A stretch of 64,000 nt of DNA, taken from Scylla paramamosain (lineage: Eukaryota; Arthropoda; Malacostraca; Decapoda; Portunidae). The stretch lies in contig NC_087190.1 of assembly GCF_035594125.1 (NCBI RefSeq), forward strand, positions 7,987,539 through 8,051,538, given 5' to 3'. The translations under genes were made by a program, and so were the position numbers. This document shows, piece after piece, positions 28,080 to 43,289 of this stretch. Position 1 is the stretch's first letter, and every line of letters begins with the position of its first letter. The notes beneath the pieces were generated by a model. The model had not been told where the DNA came from, ran no database searches, and saw nothing but the letters and a program-made list of their open reading frames with translations.

Positions 28080-28411
28080 TCAATATGAATAAGAATGAAA
28101 AAAAAATATCGTATCTTTGTATCTTTTTATCCATTTTCGCGTTTTTTTGTAGGTAACAAGCTCAAAAACACTCAAAATATACATTTTTGGTAATGTTTTT
28201 ATGCTTCTTGATATTGGTTGGTTTGTATCAGTTTTAGCGTTTTTCTACGTAAAACACTGAGAAGACAAGTTTTCAGTAATTTTCTATTGGATTCCTACAT
28301 AGAGTGAATTCCTTATTTTTTTATCGTTTTGGTGCCTAATATACTGAAAAACACTCAAAAGAATGATTTCTGGTAAGGTCTTTAATTTCCTCATATTAAA
28401 GGCTTTGTATG
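28011..28411 (-). repeat. F-orientation satellite insert (0.4 kb)
   Basis: HOR monomers run here in F orientation between the hairpin centre and a switch back to R at about 28412 (GTATG, then TTTTTTCAGTGTTTTTGAG). The part from about 28130 is closely matched by the F insert at 51365-51821. Nothing but satellite is present. Confidence 0.85.
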
Positions 28412-31400
28412 TTTTTTCAGTGTTTTTGAGCGTTTTACGCAATAAAGTACTAAAAGCCAGGGCAATCACATTACATGGGAATAAAACCAAATTTTACCAA
28501 GAACTTGCCTTTAAGTGTTTTTGAGCTCTTTACATACCAAAACGCTAAAATGCATGCAAAATACATTTTATAGAGAAACCGAATAACATTACCAAATACA
28601 TGTGTTTAGAGTGTTTTTGATCATGTTATCTATAAAAACGCTTAAATACATGCAATTGCATGTTTTGGAAAGGAAAGAACATTACAAGAAACGTGTATTA
28701 TGAGTGATTTTTAAGTTCCTTCAGTACCAAAAAGCTAAAAGCCACAAATAACACTCTTTATAAAAAAAATAATAATAATTAATAAAAAATGAAAAAAAAA
28801 AATTTTTTTTGTTATTCATCTTCATAGGTACCGAGATGCCGAAATTCTGCCAATATTCAGGGAATTTATGTGGAAAAACGAACATTATCATAAAAGTTAA
28901 TTACAGCTTTTTTTCGGATTGTTATGTACCAAACCCTAAAGTGCATGCAAACCCACCTATATAGGGAAGTTTAACGACTTTACCAGAAACCTGTCTTTTC
29001 AGTGTTTTTCAGCATGTTAGGCACCAAAACGATAAATAATATGGAAGTCAGTCAATATGTGAATCCAAAAGAAAATTACTGAAAATGTGTCTTTTCAGTG
29101 TTTTACGTAGAAAAACGCTAAAGTGGATACAAACCATCCTATATGAAGAAATAAAATAACATTACCAAAAAGATATATTTTGAGTGTTTTTGAGCTTGTT
29201 ACCTACAAAAAAAGCAAAGATGGATGTAAAGCACTCTATATTATTAGGAAACAAAAGGACATTACGAAAAACGTGTATAATGAGTGTTTTATAGTTTTAA
29301 AAGAACCACAAGGCAGTAAACGCAAAAACTCGTGTATATAGAGAAATTTTTTTCATACCAAAATGATGAAATACATGAATAACTCTTTTAATCGATAAAC
29401 AGAACTACCTTACCAAATTGTGTATTTTGAGTGTTTTTCACATTCTTAGTTACGAAAATGCCAAATTACATGCGAAACTAGCTTCTTGTGGGAAAAAAAA
29501 GACATTACCAGAAAAGTGTCTTTTGAGTGTTTTTGAGCGTGATATGCAATAAAGCACTAAAAAGCAGAACAATCACATTACATGGGAATAAAACCAACTT
29601 TTACGAAGAATTTGCCTTTAAGTGTTTTTAACTCCTTATATACCAAACCGCTAAAACGCATGCAAAACAAACTTTATGGAGAAACAGAATAACATTACCA
29701 AAAACATGTATTTTGAGTGTTTTTTATCATGTTATCTATAAAAACACTTAAGTACATGCAAAAAACATTATGTTTGGGAAACAAAAGGACATTACGAGAA
29801 ACGTATACTATGAGTGTTTTTATAAGTACCAAAAAGCTAAAACCCACAAATAACACTCTTTATTTAGAAAATTTAAAAAATTAATAAATAAAATAAATAT
29901 TTTTTTTTTTTTTTTTTTTTTTGTCATTCATCTTCATAGGTATCGATATGCCAAAATTCAGGGAAAATTCAGGGCAATAATGTGATAAAAGAATACTGTC
30001 AAAAAAGTTAATTTCAGCTTTTTTTTTCGGACTGTTATGTACCAAACCTTAAGGTGCATGCAAAGCCTCCATATAAGTACCAAAAAGCTAAAACCCACAA
30101 ATAACACTCTTTGTTTAGAAAAAAATAAAAAATAAATAAAAATAAAATAAATAGCATTTTTTTTTTTTTTTTTTGTTATTCATCTTCATAGGTATCGATA
30201 TGCCAAAATTCTGGGAAAATTCAGGGCAATAATGTGATGAAAGAATACTGTCAAAAAAGTTAATTTCAGCTTTTTTTTTTCGGACTGTTATGTACCAAAC
30301 CTTCAAGTGCATGCAAAGCCTCCAATATGAGAAAATTAAACGACCTTACCAGAAATCTGTGTTTTGTGTTTTTTTTAGCATGTTAGGCACCAAAATGATA
30401 AATAATAAGGAACTCACTCTATATGGGAATCCAAAACAAAGTTACTTAAAACGTGTCTTCTCAGTGTTTTACGTAGAAAAACGTTAAAACGGATGGAAAC
30501 CAACCAATATCAAGAAATAGAAAAACGTTACCAAAAAGGTATATTTTGAGTGTTTTTGAGCTTTTTACCTACAAAAACGCGAAAATTGATGCAAAACACT
30601 CTATATTGGGAAACAAAAGGACATTGCAAGAAAAGTGTATAATGAGTGTTTTATAGTTCAAAAAAACCACAAAGCAAACAACGCAAAAACTTGTTTATAT
30701 GGAGAGATTTCCTAGATACCAAAATGCTGAAACTCATGAATAACACTCTTAATTGAGAAACAGAACAACCTTACTAAATGCGTGTATTTTGAGTGCTTTT
30801 CACATTCTTAGTTACCAAAAACCCCAAATTACATGCGAAAGTGTCTTTTCAGTGTTTTTCAGCGTGAAAGGTAATAAAGCACTCAAAAGCAGGGCAATCA
30901 CATTACATTGGAATAAAACCATTTTTTACCAAGAACTTGCCTTGAAGTGTTTTTTTAACTCCTTATATACAAAACTGATAAAACGCATGCAAATCACATT
31001 TTATGGAGAAACAGAATAACATTACCAAAACCTTGTATTTTTAGTGTTTTTAATCATATTATCTATAAAAACGTTTAAATACATGCAAAAAACCTTATGT
31101 TTGGGAAACGAAAGGACATTACGAGAAACGTGTATCATGAGTGTTTTTAAGTTTCTTTAGTACCAAAAAGGTAAATCCCACAAATATCACTCTTTATTGA
31201 GAAAAAATAAATAAATAAAAAATAAAAAAATAGGATTTTTTAAATCTTTTGTATTTATCTTCATAGGTACCGAGATGCCAAAATTCTGTGAAAATTAAGG
31301 GCAATTATATGATAAAAGAATATTATCAAAAAAGTTAATTGTAGCTTTTTTTTGTACCAAACCCTAAAGTGCATGCAAAGCCTCCTATATGAGGAAATTA

Positions 31401-34400
31401 AACGACCTCATCAGAAATCTCTGTTTTGAGTGTTGTTCAGCATGTTAGGTACCAAAACAATAAATAATAAAGAATTTACTCTATATGGGAATTCAAAACA
31501 ATATTACTGAAAACGTGTCTTCTCAGTGTTTTACGTAGAAAAACGCTAAAACGGATGCAAACAAACCAATATAAAAAAATAGAAAAACATTACCAAAAAG
31601 GTATATTTTGAGTGTTTTTGAGCTTGTTACCTATAAAAAACACGAAAATTGATGTAAAGCACTCTATAATGGGAAAGAAAAGGACATTGCAAGAAATGTG
31701 TATAATGAGTGTTTTATAGTTCAAAAGAACCACAAGGCAAAAAATACAAAAACTAGTGTATATGAAGAAGTTTCGTAGATACCAAAATGCTGAAACTCAT
31801 GAACAACAGTCTTAATTGAGAAAAAGAAGAATCTTACTAAATGTGTGCATTTTGAGAGCTTTTCACATTCTTAGTTACCAAAACCCCAAATTGCATGCGA
31901 AACCAGCTTTATGTGGGAAAAAAATAACATTACCAGAAAAATGTCTTTTGAGTGTTTTTGAGCGTGTTAGGCAATAAAGCACTGAAAAGCAGGGCAATCA
32001 CATTACAGTGGAATAAAACCAATGTTTAGTAAGAACTTGCCTTTAAGTGTTTTTGAGCTCCTTATATACCAAAACACTAAAACGCATGCAAAATACACTT
32101 TATGATGAAACAGAATAACATTACCAAAAACATGTATTTTGAGTGTTTTTCATCATGTTACCTATAAAAACGCTTAAATACATGCAAAGAACCCTATTTT
32201 TGGGAAACAAAAGGACATTACGAGAAACGTGTATTGTGAGTGTTTTGAAGTTCATTAAGTACGAAATATTTAAAAGCCACAAATTACACTCTTTATTGAG
32301 AAAAAATATATAAATAAATAAAAAATACGATTTTTTTTTCATTCTTATTCATATTGACAGGTAACGAGGTGCCAAAATTCGGGCAAAATTCAGGAAATTA
32401 TATGAAATAAGAACATTATCAAAAAAATTAAATTTAGCTTTTTTTCGGACTGATATGTACCAAAACCCTAAAGTGCATGCAAAGCCACCTGTATGGGGAA
32501 ATTAAACCTCTTTGCCACAAAAATGTCTTATGAGTGTTTTTCAGTATGTTAGGAACCAACACGATAAAACCCAAGGAAGTCAATCTATATGGGAATCCAA
32601 AACACAATTACTGAAAACGTGTCTTTTCGGTGTTTTACGTAGAAAAACGCTAAAACGGATTTAAACCAACCAAAATGAAGAAACAGAATAACATTACCAA
32701 AAAAGGTATATTTTTTAGTGTTTTTGAAAATGTTACAAAAAACGCGAAAATGGATTGAAAGCACTCTATACTGGGAAGCAAAAGGACGTTACGAGAAACG
32801 TGTATAATGAGTGTTTTATAGTTTAACAAGAACCACAAGGCAAAAAACGCAAAAATTCGTGTATATAAAAAAGTTTCTTACATTCCAAAATGCTGAAACT
32901 CATGATTAAGACTTTTAATTGAGAAACAGAACTATCTTACCAAATGTGAGTATTTTGAGTGTTTTTCACATTCTTAGTTACGAAAATCCGAAATTACAAG
33001 CGAAACTAGTTTTAAGTGGGAAATAATGTCATTACCGGAAAAGTGTGTTTTGAGTATTTTAGAGCGTGATATTGCAACAAAGCACGAAAAAGCAGAACAA
33101 TGACATTACGTGGGAATAAAACCAACTTTTACCAAAAACATGCCTTTAAGTGTTTTTAACTCCTTACATAACAAAACTCTAAAACGCATTCAAAACACCC
33201 ATTATGGAGAAACAAAATAACATTACCAAAAACATGAATTTTAAGTGTTTTTGATCATGTTACCTATAAAAACGCTTAAATACATGCAAAGAACCCTATA
33301 TTTGTGAAAGGAAAGGATATTACGAAAATTGTGTATTATGAGATTTTTTAGGTTCCTTAAGTACCAAAAAGCTAAAACACACAAATAACACTCTTTATAG
33401 AGAAAAAATAAATAAAATAAATGAATAGAAATTTTTTTTTGTTATTCATCTTCATAGGTACCGAGATGCCAAAATTCTGGCAAAATTCAGGGAAATTAGG
33501 TAAAGAAAAAAATTATATATATAAAAAAAAAATAATTTTAGCTTTTTACCGGAGTTATGTACCAAACCCTGAAGTGCATGCAAAGCCATTTATATGGGAA
33601 AATTACACGACTTTACCAGAAATCTGTACCAGAAGCAATTTCAACAATATTACTGAAAACGAGTCTTTTCAGAGATTTACGAAGAAAAACGCTAAAACGG
33701 ATGCAAACCAAGCAATATCAAGAAATGGAATAACATTACCAAAAAGATATATTTTGAGTGTTTTTAAGCTTTCTACCTACAAAAAATACAAAAATGGATG
33801 GAAAATACTCTATATTAGGAAACAAAAGCACATTACAAGAAACGTGTATAATGAGTGTTTTATAGTTCCACAAGAACCACAAGGCAATAAACGCAAAAAC
33901 TCGTGTATATTGAGAATTTTCTTACATACCAAAATGATGAAATGCATGAATAACACATTTAATCGAGAAACAGAACTACCCTACCAAATTGTGTATTTTG
34001 AGTGTTTTTTTTTCACATTCTTAGTTACGAAATTGCCAATTTACATACGAAACTAGCTTTATGTGGGAAAAAAAATGACATTACCAGAAAAATGTCTTTT
34101 GAGTATTTTTGACCGTGATATGCAACGAAGCACTAAAAAGCAGAACAATCACATTACTTGGGAATAAAACCAACTTTTACGAAGAACTTGCCTTTAACTG
34201 TTTTTTAACTCTTTACATACAAAACGCTAAAACGCATGAAAAGCACCCTTTATGGAGAAACAGAATAACATTACCAAAAATATGTATTTTGAGTGTTTTT
34301 GATCATGTTACCTTATGTTTGTATAAGAAAAGGACATTACGAAAATCGTGTATTATGAGTGTTTTTAAGTTCCTTAAGTACCAAAAAAGCTAAAACTCAC

Positions 34401-35430
34401 AAATAACACTTTATAGAGAAAAAAAAAATTTGTTATTCATCTTCATAGGTACCGAGATACCAAAATTCTTGAAAAATTCAGGGAAATTTTGTAAAAAAAA
34501 AATCATTATGAAAAAATTTTTTTAGCTTTTCTCCGGAGTTATGTACCAAACCTTGAAGTGCATGCAAAGCCAACTATATGGAGAAATTACTCGACTTTAC
34601 CAGAAACCTGTCTTTTGAGTGTTTTTTTTTTCAGCAATTTCAACAATATAACTGAAAACATGTCTTTTCAGTGATTTACGTAGGAAAACGCTAAAACGAT
34701 GCAAATCAACCAATATGAAGAAATAGAATAACATTACAAAAAAGATATATTTCGATGTGTTTTTGAGCTTGTTACCTACAAAAAATATGCGAAAATGGAT
34801 GAAACGCACTCTATATTAGAAAAGAAAAGGACATTACGAGAAACGTGTATAATGAGTGTTTTATAGTTTCACAAGAACCGCAAGGCAAAAAACTCAAAAA
34901 CTCGTGTACATAAAGAAGTTTTTTACATACCAAAATCCTGAAACTCATGAATAACACTTTTAATTAAGAAACAGAACAACCTTACTAAAAGCCTGTATTT
35001 TGAGTGTTTTTCACATTCTTAGTTACCAAAACCCCAAATTCCATGCGAAACTAGCTTTATGTGGGAAAAAAATAATATTACCAGAAAATGTCTTTCGAGT
35101 GTTTTTGAGCGTGTTAGGCAATAAACCACTAAAAAGCAGGGTAATCACATTACATGGGAATAAAACCAACTTTTACCAAGAACTTGCCTTTAGGTGTTTT
35201 TTAGCTCATTACATACGAAAACGCTAAAACGCATGCAAAACACCTTTTATGTATAAACAGAATTACATTACCAAAAACATGTATTTTGAGTGTTTTTGAT
35301 CATGTTATCTATAAAAACGCTTAAATACATGCAAAGAACCTTATGTTTGGGAAACGAAAGGACATTACGAGAAATATGTATTATGAGTGTTTTTTAGTTC
35401 CTTAAGTACCAAAAAGCTAAAACCCACAAA
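28412..35430 (+). repeat. HOR array 1, R orientation, second part
   Basis: Monomer 1 landmarks lie near 29368, 30728, 31791, 32894, 33938 and 34939, giving spacings of 1360, 1063, 1103, 1044 and 1001 bp. The first spacing is enlarged by the 251-bp tandem duplication at 29821. The array ends at ACCCACAAATAAAACGATA near 35430 and passes into irregular monomers. Most of it is duplicated at 51822-58350. The longest non-microsatellite open frame of the window (33421-34056, 211 codons) lies here. It spans more than six monomers and carries no signal, motif or codon pattern that would make it a gene. Confidence 0.9.
29821..30325 (+). repeat. 251-bp tandem duplication of HOR monomers 6-8
   Basis: TATAAGTACCAAAAAGC begins at 29821 and again at 30072. 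The two copies include the AAATA run, the T run and the GGTATCGATATGCC variant. They differ at a few bases and in run lengths. The second copy continues into the normal HOR order. Confidence 0.9.
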
Positions 35431-37780
<2,350 letters not shown>

Positions 37781-38246
37781 ACATATATTTAGGCGTTTTG
37801 GTTTCTAAAAAGCTGGAAAACGCTTAAATCTTACGTTTTTGGTAATGTCTCCCGATAAAGGCTATTTATCGTTTTAGCATTTTGGAACGTAAGAAGCTCA
37901 AAAACACTCAAAAGACATCATTTTGATATTGTTGTTTTGATTTCTATATAGAGTAGAGTGTCTTCCATGCTCTTTAGAGTTTTGGTGCTAACGTTGAAAA
38001 GCACCAAAATAAAATGAAATGGATGAATTTTTGCGTATTGGTACGTAATAAGCTTAAAAACATTCAAAATACACGTTTTTGGCAATAATATTTTGTTTCT
38101 CCATGAAGTTTCTTTTCCATGCACTTGATTGTTTTGGTACGTAAACAGCTGAAAACATTCAAAAGACACGTTTTTGTTGTTTCTCCCGTATAGCTTACTT
38201 TGCATGCACTTTGGCGTTTTCGAAAACACTACTAATACATGTTTTT
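37781..38246 (-). repeat. F-orientation satellite insert (0.47 kb)
   Basis: Five F monomers lie between R blocks. The left switch is at ATTAGTAC/ATATATTTAGGCG near 37781. The right switch is at ACATGTTTTT/GTACCCTATATGAGG near 38246. No other content is visible. Confidence 0.85.
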
Positions 38247-41200
38247 GTACCCTATATGAGGAAAGGAAACGCGATTTCCAGAAAAGTGCCTTTTGAATGT
38301 TTATTGGCAAGCTAGGCACCAAAACGCTAAAAAGCATGGAAAGCACCCTATAAAGGAAAACAAAACAACTTTACCATAAACGTGTGTTTTCATTATTTTT
38401 TACTTTCTTACGAACCAAAACGCTAAATCGCATGAGAAAAAAAAAAACATGGAGAAATAATATCAAAAACAAATATTTCGAGTGTTTGTGAGTTAGTTAA
38501 GTAGAAAAACGCGAAAATGCATTTATAATATCTTAAATGGGAAAATGAAAAGACGTTAGTAAAATGTGTACTATTGGTGTTTTTTTTTTTTAACATATTA
38601 GGTACGAAGTCGCTAAAATGCATGAATAACACTCTATATGAAATAACATTACCAAAAACGTATATTTTCAGTGTTTTCACATTGTTATGAATGAAAATGC
38701 CATAAAGCATGTAAAGCCCCCTATTTGGGGAAAGGAAACGAGATTTCAGAAACGTGTCTAAAATATGTTCTTCAGCGTGTTAGGCACAAAAATGCTAAAA
38801 AGCATACAAATCACCTGATATGGGAATACAAAACAACATTAAGAAAATGTTTCTTTTCAGTGTCCTACGTACCAAAACGATAAAAAAAAAAAAAACAGAA
38901 AACATCCTTTATGGAGAAACAGAATAACATTACCAAAAACAAGTATTTTTAATGGTTTATAAGATTGTTACATAAAAAACGCCTAAATGAATCGAAAATA
39001 CCCTATATGGGAAAAATCAAAAGACATTACGAGAAACGTGTATTATGAGTGTTTTTGACCTTCTTAGTATCAAAAGGGTAAAACGCATGAATAACGCTCT
39101 ATATGGAGAAAAAGAACAATATTGCCAAAAAAAAGAAAACGTGCATTTTGAGTGTTATAACATTGTTAGTTACCAAAAAGCCAAAATGCATTGAAAGACC
39201 CATATATAGATATATGAAAATCAAAAACGCATGAAAATACCCTATATGGAGAAACAGAATACATTTACCAAAAACGTGTATTTTGAGTGTCTTTGAGCTT
39301 ATTATGTACAAAATCGCCTATCATCAAACAAAACACCCTGCATATGGAAATGAAAGGACATTACGAGAAACGTTTGTTATGTATTTTTTTTTATTACTCT
39401 CTTAAGTACCAAATCAGTAAAAAGCTTCAATAGTGCTCTGAAGAAAAAGAACAAACTTACCAAAAACGTGTATTTTTTTACATTGATAATTACCAAAATG
39501 CCAACATGCATGTAAAGCAACCTATATGAAGAAATTAAACGAAATCACTAGAAACTTGTCTTTTGTTATTTTTTGAGCGTGTTAGGCACCAAATCAGTAA
39601 GAAGCAACGAAATCACCCTATAGGGGAATACAAAACTACTAAAACGTCTCTTTAGAGTGTTTTTTTAGGTTCTTACGAACTAAAATGTCAAAATACATGC
39701 AAAAACCCTGTTAGGTACCAAAGCACCAAAAAGAGCCTATATGAGGAAATGAAAGGACATGACAAAAAACGTGTATTATGAGTTTTTTTTCAGCTTCTCA
39801 GGTACCAAAACGCTAAAATAAATGAGAAACACACTGTATGGAGAAAGAGAAAAAACATTACCAAAATCGTGTAATTTGAATGTTTTTTTTTTTTTTCACA
39901 ATGTCAGGTAGCAAAACACCATAATGTTTGCTCGCTATACGAGAAAATTAAACAACAATGTAAGAAATGTTTTTTTTATGTGTTTTTCAGCGTGTTATGC
40001 ACGAAAACGCTAAATAGCATGGAAAGCACTTTATATAGAAATGTAAAATAACATTACTAAAAGCATGTCTTTTAAGTGTTTTAAACTTTTTACGTTCCAA
40101 AACGCTAAACCACGTGCAACAAACACAAACCCTACCAAATAGAAAAACCTTACCAAAAACGTGTATTTTGAGTCTTTTTCAGTCTGTTACGTACATCAAC
40201 TTAAAAATGCATGTAAAGCACCCTGTATGTGGAAACGATAGGACATTACGAGAAACGTGAATTATCAGTGATTTGAGTCTCTTAGGTACCAAACACTAAA
40301 CCGCCTGAATGAAAATTTAATATATCCTATATCTCTTAATGGAGAAACAGAACATCACCAAAAATGTGTTTTTTAGTGTTTTTTTTTTTTTTTTACTTTG
40401 TTATGTACCAAAACGTCAAAAAACATACGAAGCATTCTTTATGGGGAAATAGAAAGACATTAGGAGAAACAAGTTTTGTTAGTGTTTTTGAGCTTCCTAA
40501 ATACCAAAACGCTAAAACGCATGAATAGCACCCTATATAGAGAAAAGGAATAACATTAGCTAAAACCTTTATTTTGAGCGTTTTTCACATTATGTAACAA
40601 AACATCATAATGCATGCAGATCCCTATATGAAGAAGCAAAACTATATTACAGCAAACGTGTCTTTTGAGTGTTTACTTGAGTGTTAGGAATCAAAATGCT
40701 AAAAAGCATTGAAAGCACCCTATTTGGCAATATAAAATAACATTACCAAGAAAGTATCTTTAGAGTGTTTTTGACCTTCTTACGTCCGAAATCGCTGAAA
40801 CGCATGCAAAACAACCTTTACGGAGAAACAGAATAACATTACCAAAAACTTGTATTTTGATTGTTTTTGTGCTTGTTAAGTACAAAAATGCCAAATTACA
40901 CGCAAAGCATCCTACATGGAGAAAACAAAGGACATTACGAGAAAAGTGTATTATGAGAGATTTTGAGCTTTTTAGGTACCAAGACTCAAAAACACATGAT
41001 TAGCAATTGATATGAAAAAAAAAAAACACTACCGAAAACTTTTACTTAAACTATTTTTCATTTTGTTTAGTACCAAAAGACAAAATGCATTGGAAGCCCC
41101 CTTTATCGGGAAACGAAACGACATTATCATCAACGTGCCTTTTGAGTGTTTTTCAACGTGTTAGACACCAGAACGCTAAAAAACATGGAAAGCACTCTAT

Positions 41201-41301
41201 AAAGGAATACAAAACAACATTACTAAAAACGTGTTTTATAGGTTGGTTCTTATGTACAGAAACGCTAAAACCCATGCAAAACACCCTTTATGGAGAAGCG
41301 A
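38247..41301 (+). repeat. Irregular monomeric satellite block, R orientation
   Basis: About 32 diverged R monomers, with no stable higher-order period that I could see. The block ends in mid-monomer at GGAGAAGCGAA, where LINE-B begins. No gene, RNA or other insert is present. Confidence 0.85.
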
Positions 41302-43289
41302 AATAAATATTTCGTTGATAAATTACATTCAGGAAAGTTAGGGAACATCCCTTACAGAAGAAAAAGATCGCAGAAGAATGATCCTAAATGGATGACTGAG
41401 GTTAAAACACTACATAGGGCGAAGGAAAAGTATATATGAGATTAAAGACAGGGAAAGTGGTTTTAAGGCCATAATATAATGAATTTGAAAAGTCAGGAGT
41501 TTAAAAAGGGAAGCTAGAAATAGTTATGAATTAAAGGTAGCCAGCCAAGCGAAGATGGACCTCAAGGGATTTTATCAGGCATATAAGACGAAGAATAGAG
41601 AAACAATAGTTCCTTAAAGACAACAGAATGGGACCTGATTAGTTGTTGAGAGGAGATTAGTAAAATTGTGAGCGAGTATCTTTTAATTGTCTTTGCCCAG
41701 GAAAACATGCAGGATTTGCCGAATAGTGAGAAGATATTTAGAGTAGAAGAGGATGAGAAGCTGACATATATTACCATGACTAAAAGAGATAGTGGAAAAA
41801 GAGATAGATAAGTTGAAAAGTTCAAGTCACCAGGACCAGATGAAATATATTCCACAGTATTTAAGGAAAGGAAAAAGGTTATAAGTAATCTGTTAGTTTC
41901 TGTCCTTAGGAAATCACTTTAGTCATGTGAGGTATCGGTAATTTGGAGGCAGGCGAATATAGTACCTACCTTTAAGAAAGGAGATAAAACTTTAACGTCT
42001 AACCTGTCAGCTTAAATTCTGTTGAATGTAAAATAATGGAGTCAATAATAGCGAAGAACATTTAAGAGCATTTAGACAAACATAACGATAACTCAGTTAC
42101 AGCACGGCTTCTGGAATTGGCAGTCTTAACCGGAGAAACTTGGTAAGTTTATACAGTAACGTTTACAAGGCGGCAGATAATGGTGATAGTTATGGCATCC
42201 TATATCAGGACTTTAGTAAAGCGTTTGACAAGGTACCCCATCAGAGGCTACTGAGAAATGTTAGGGCGCATGAGAGATATGAGGTGTTTAGATTGGATAA
42301 GGTCATAGCTAAGCGTCAGGCGACAGTGTTGTAATAAACGGCTCTAAATCGGAATGGGGTCAAGTAATTAGTGGTCAATGGCTTGGATAGTGGAATTAGT
42401 AGTGTTGTTAGTAAATTTGCGGATGACACGAGAATATGTAGATTAATTAGGTCAGAACCGCATACCATCGCCTTGCAGGCAGATTTGAATAGGTTGATCG
42501 AGTGGACGGACAGATGGCAAATGCAGTTTAATGTCAACAAATGCAAAGCACTTAGCGTAAGTAGAAAAAACCCACACAGTAGTTACACAATGAACAACCA
42601 AGTTCTGGTAGGTTCAGGGTAAGTAAAAGATTTGAGATTTAAGGTTATATCTGAACTCCGTCTAAGAAAGCAATGGAAAGAGGCCAGAAACAAAGCAAAT
42701 AGTGTATTATGATTAATTTTCAGGAGTGCTAAAAGTAGAACTCCCGAAGTAATATTAAAGTTACATTTGGCGCTGGTGAGACTTCATCTAGACTACGCTG
42801 TCCAATTCTGGTCACCACATCACAGGAAGGATAAAGGTCTATTAGAATCAGTACAAAGGAAAATGACTAAAAGGATACAGGGGATGAGGAGTATTCCTTA
42901 CGAAGCGATATTCAAGCTGTTAAATTTACATTCTTTAAAGAGACGTAGGTTAAGAGTGGACCTAATAGAAGTCTTTTAGTGGTATATGGGTTATAATAAA
43001 GGGAACATAAGGAAAATTCTTAGAATCTGTAAATATGATAGAACAAGAAAAACGGGTTCAAGCCTGAAAACTTGATGTTCTAAAGATGTTCAAATAGAGT
43101 AGTAGATGATTGGAACGGACGTAGTAGTAATCAAGCTGTTAGTGCTGAGGCATTTGGGAACAGTAAGAGAAAATTACACATTTAATGATGGGAATGATAT
43201 GTAAAAATAGGTAGAAATATTTCATACAAGAACTGCCACTTGTAGGCCTGATGCCTTCTTGCAGATTTACTTATTTCTTATGTTCTTAT
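41302..43289 (+). mobile_element. LINE-B: 5'-truncated, decayed non-LTR retrotransposon (CR1/Jockey-like)
   Basis: About 2 kb with distinctly more G and C and no satellite. The element starts inside the linker between endonuclease and reverse transcriptase (DPKWMTEVKTLHRAKEK at 41377-41430), so the whole endonuclease is absent. It runs through the reverse transcriptase and C-terminal region to a 3' end made of TTCTTATGTTCTTATG (43274-43289). Short tandem tails of this kind, in place of poly(A), are typical of CR1-type LINEs. No target-site duplication is evident. It interrupts an R monomer and sits almost exactly where irregular monomers give way to HOR array 2. It has many stops and several frameshifts and cannot be active. 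Confidence 0.9.
41821..43185 (+). pseudogene. LINE-B reverse transcriptase remnant
   Basis: The order of recognisable reverse-transcriptase pieces is normal. SPGPDEIY (41827-41850) and NIVPTFKKGDK (41956-41988) are in one frame. Motif A, DFSKAFDKVPHQRLL (42209-42253), is in another, and motif C, FADD (42416-42427), carries the two catalytic Asp. QFNVNKCKALSV follows near 42526. The C-terminal piece LDYAVQFWSPHH through LHSLKRRRLRVDLIEVF is at 42785-42976, and WYMGYNKGN follows a TAG stop. Motif B (the PQGSxLGP segment) is missing: ISG at about 42370 joins directly to NGLDSG, a deletion of roughly 50 bp. Frame changes flank that region. The protein would also lack the endonuclease. Confidence 0.85.

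Noticed and set aside
33421..34056. 211-codon open frame as a possible gene
   Set aside because: It runs through several satellite monomers that occur elsewhere without the frame. No motif, splice context or promoter is visible.
41302..43289. Group II intron or retron reverse transcriptase
   Set aside because: The pre-RT linker, FADD motif, C-terminal region and octanucleotide tail fit an animal LINE. No intron RNA structure or retron msr/msd is visible.
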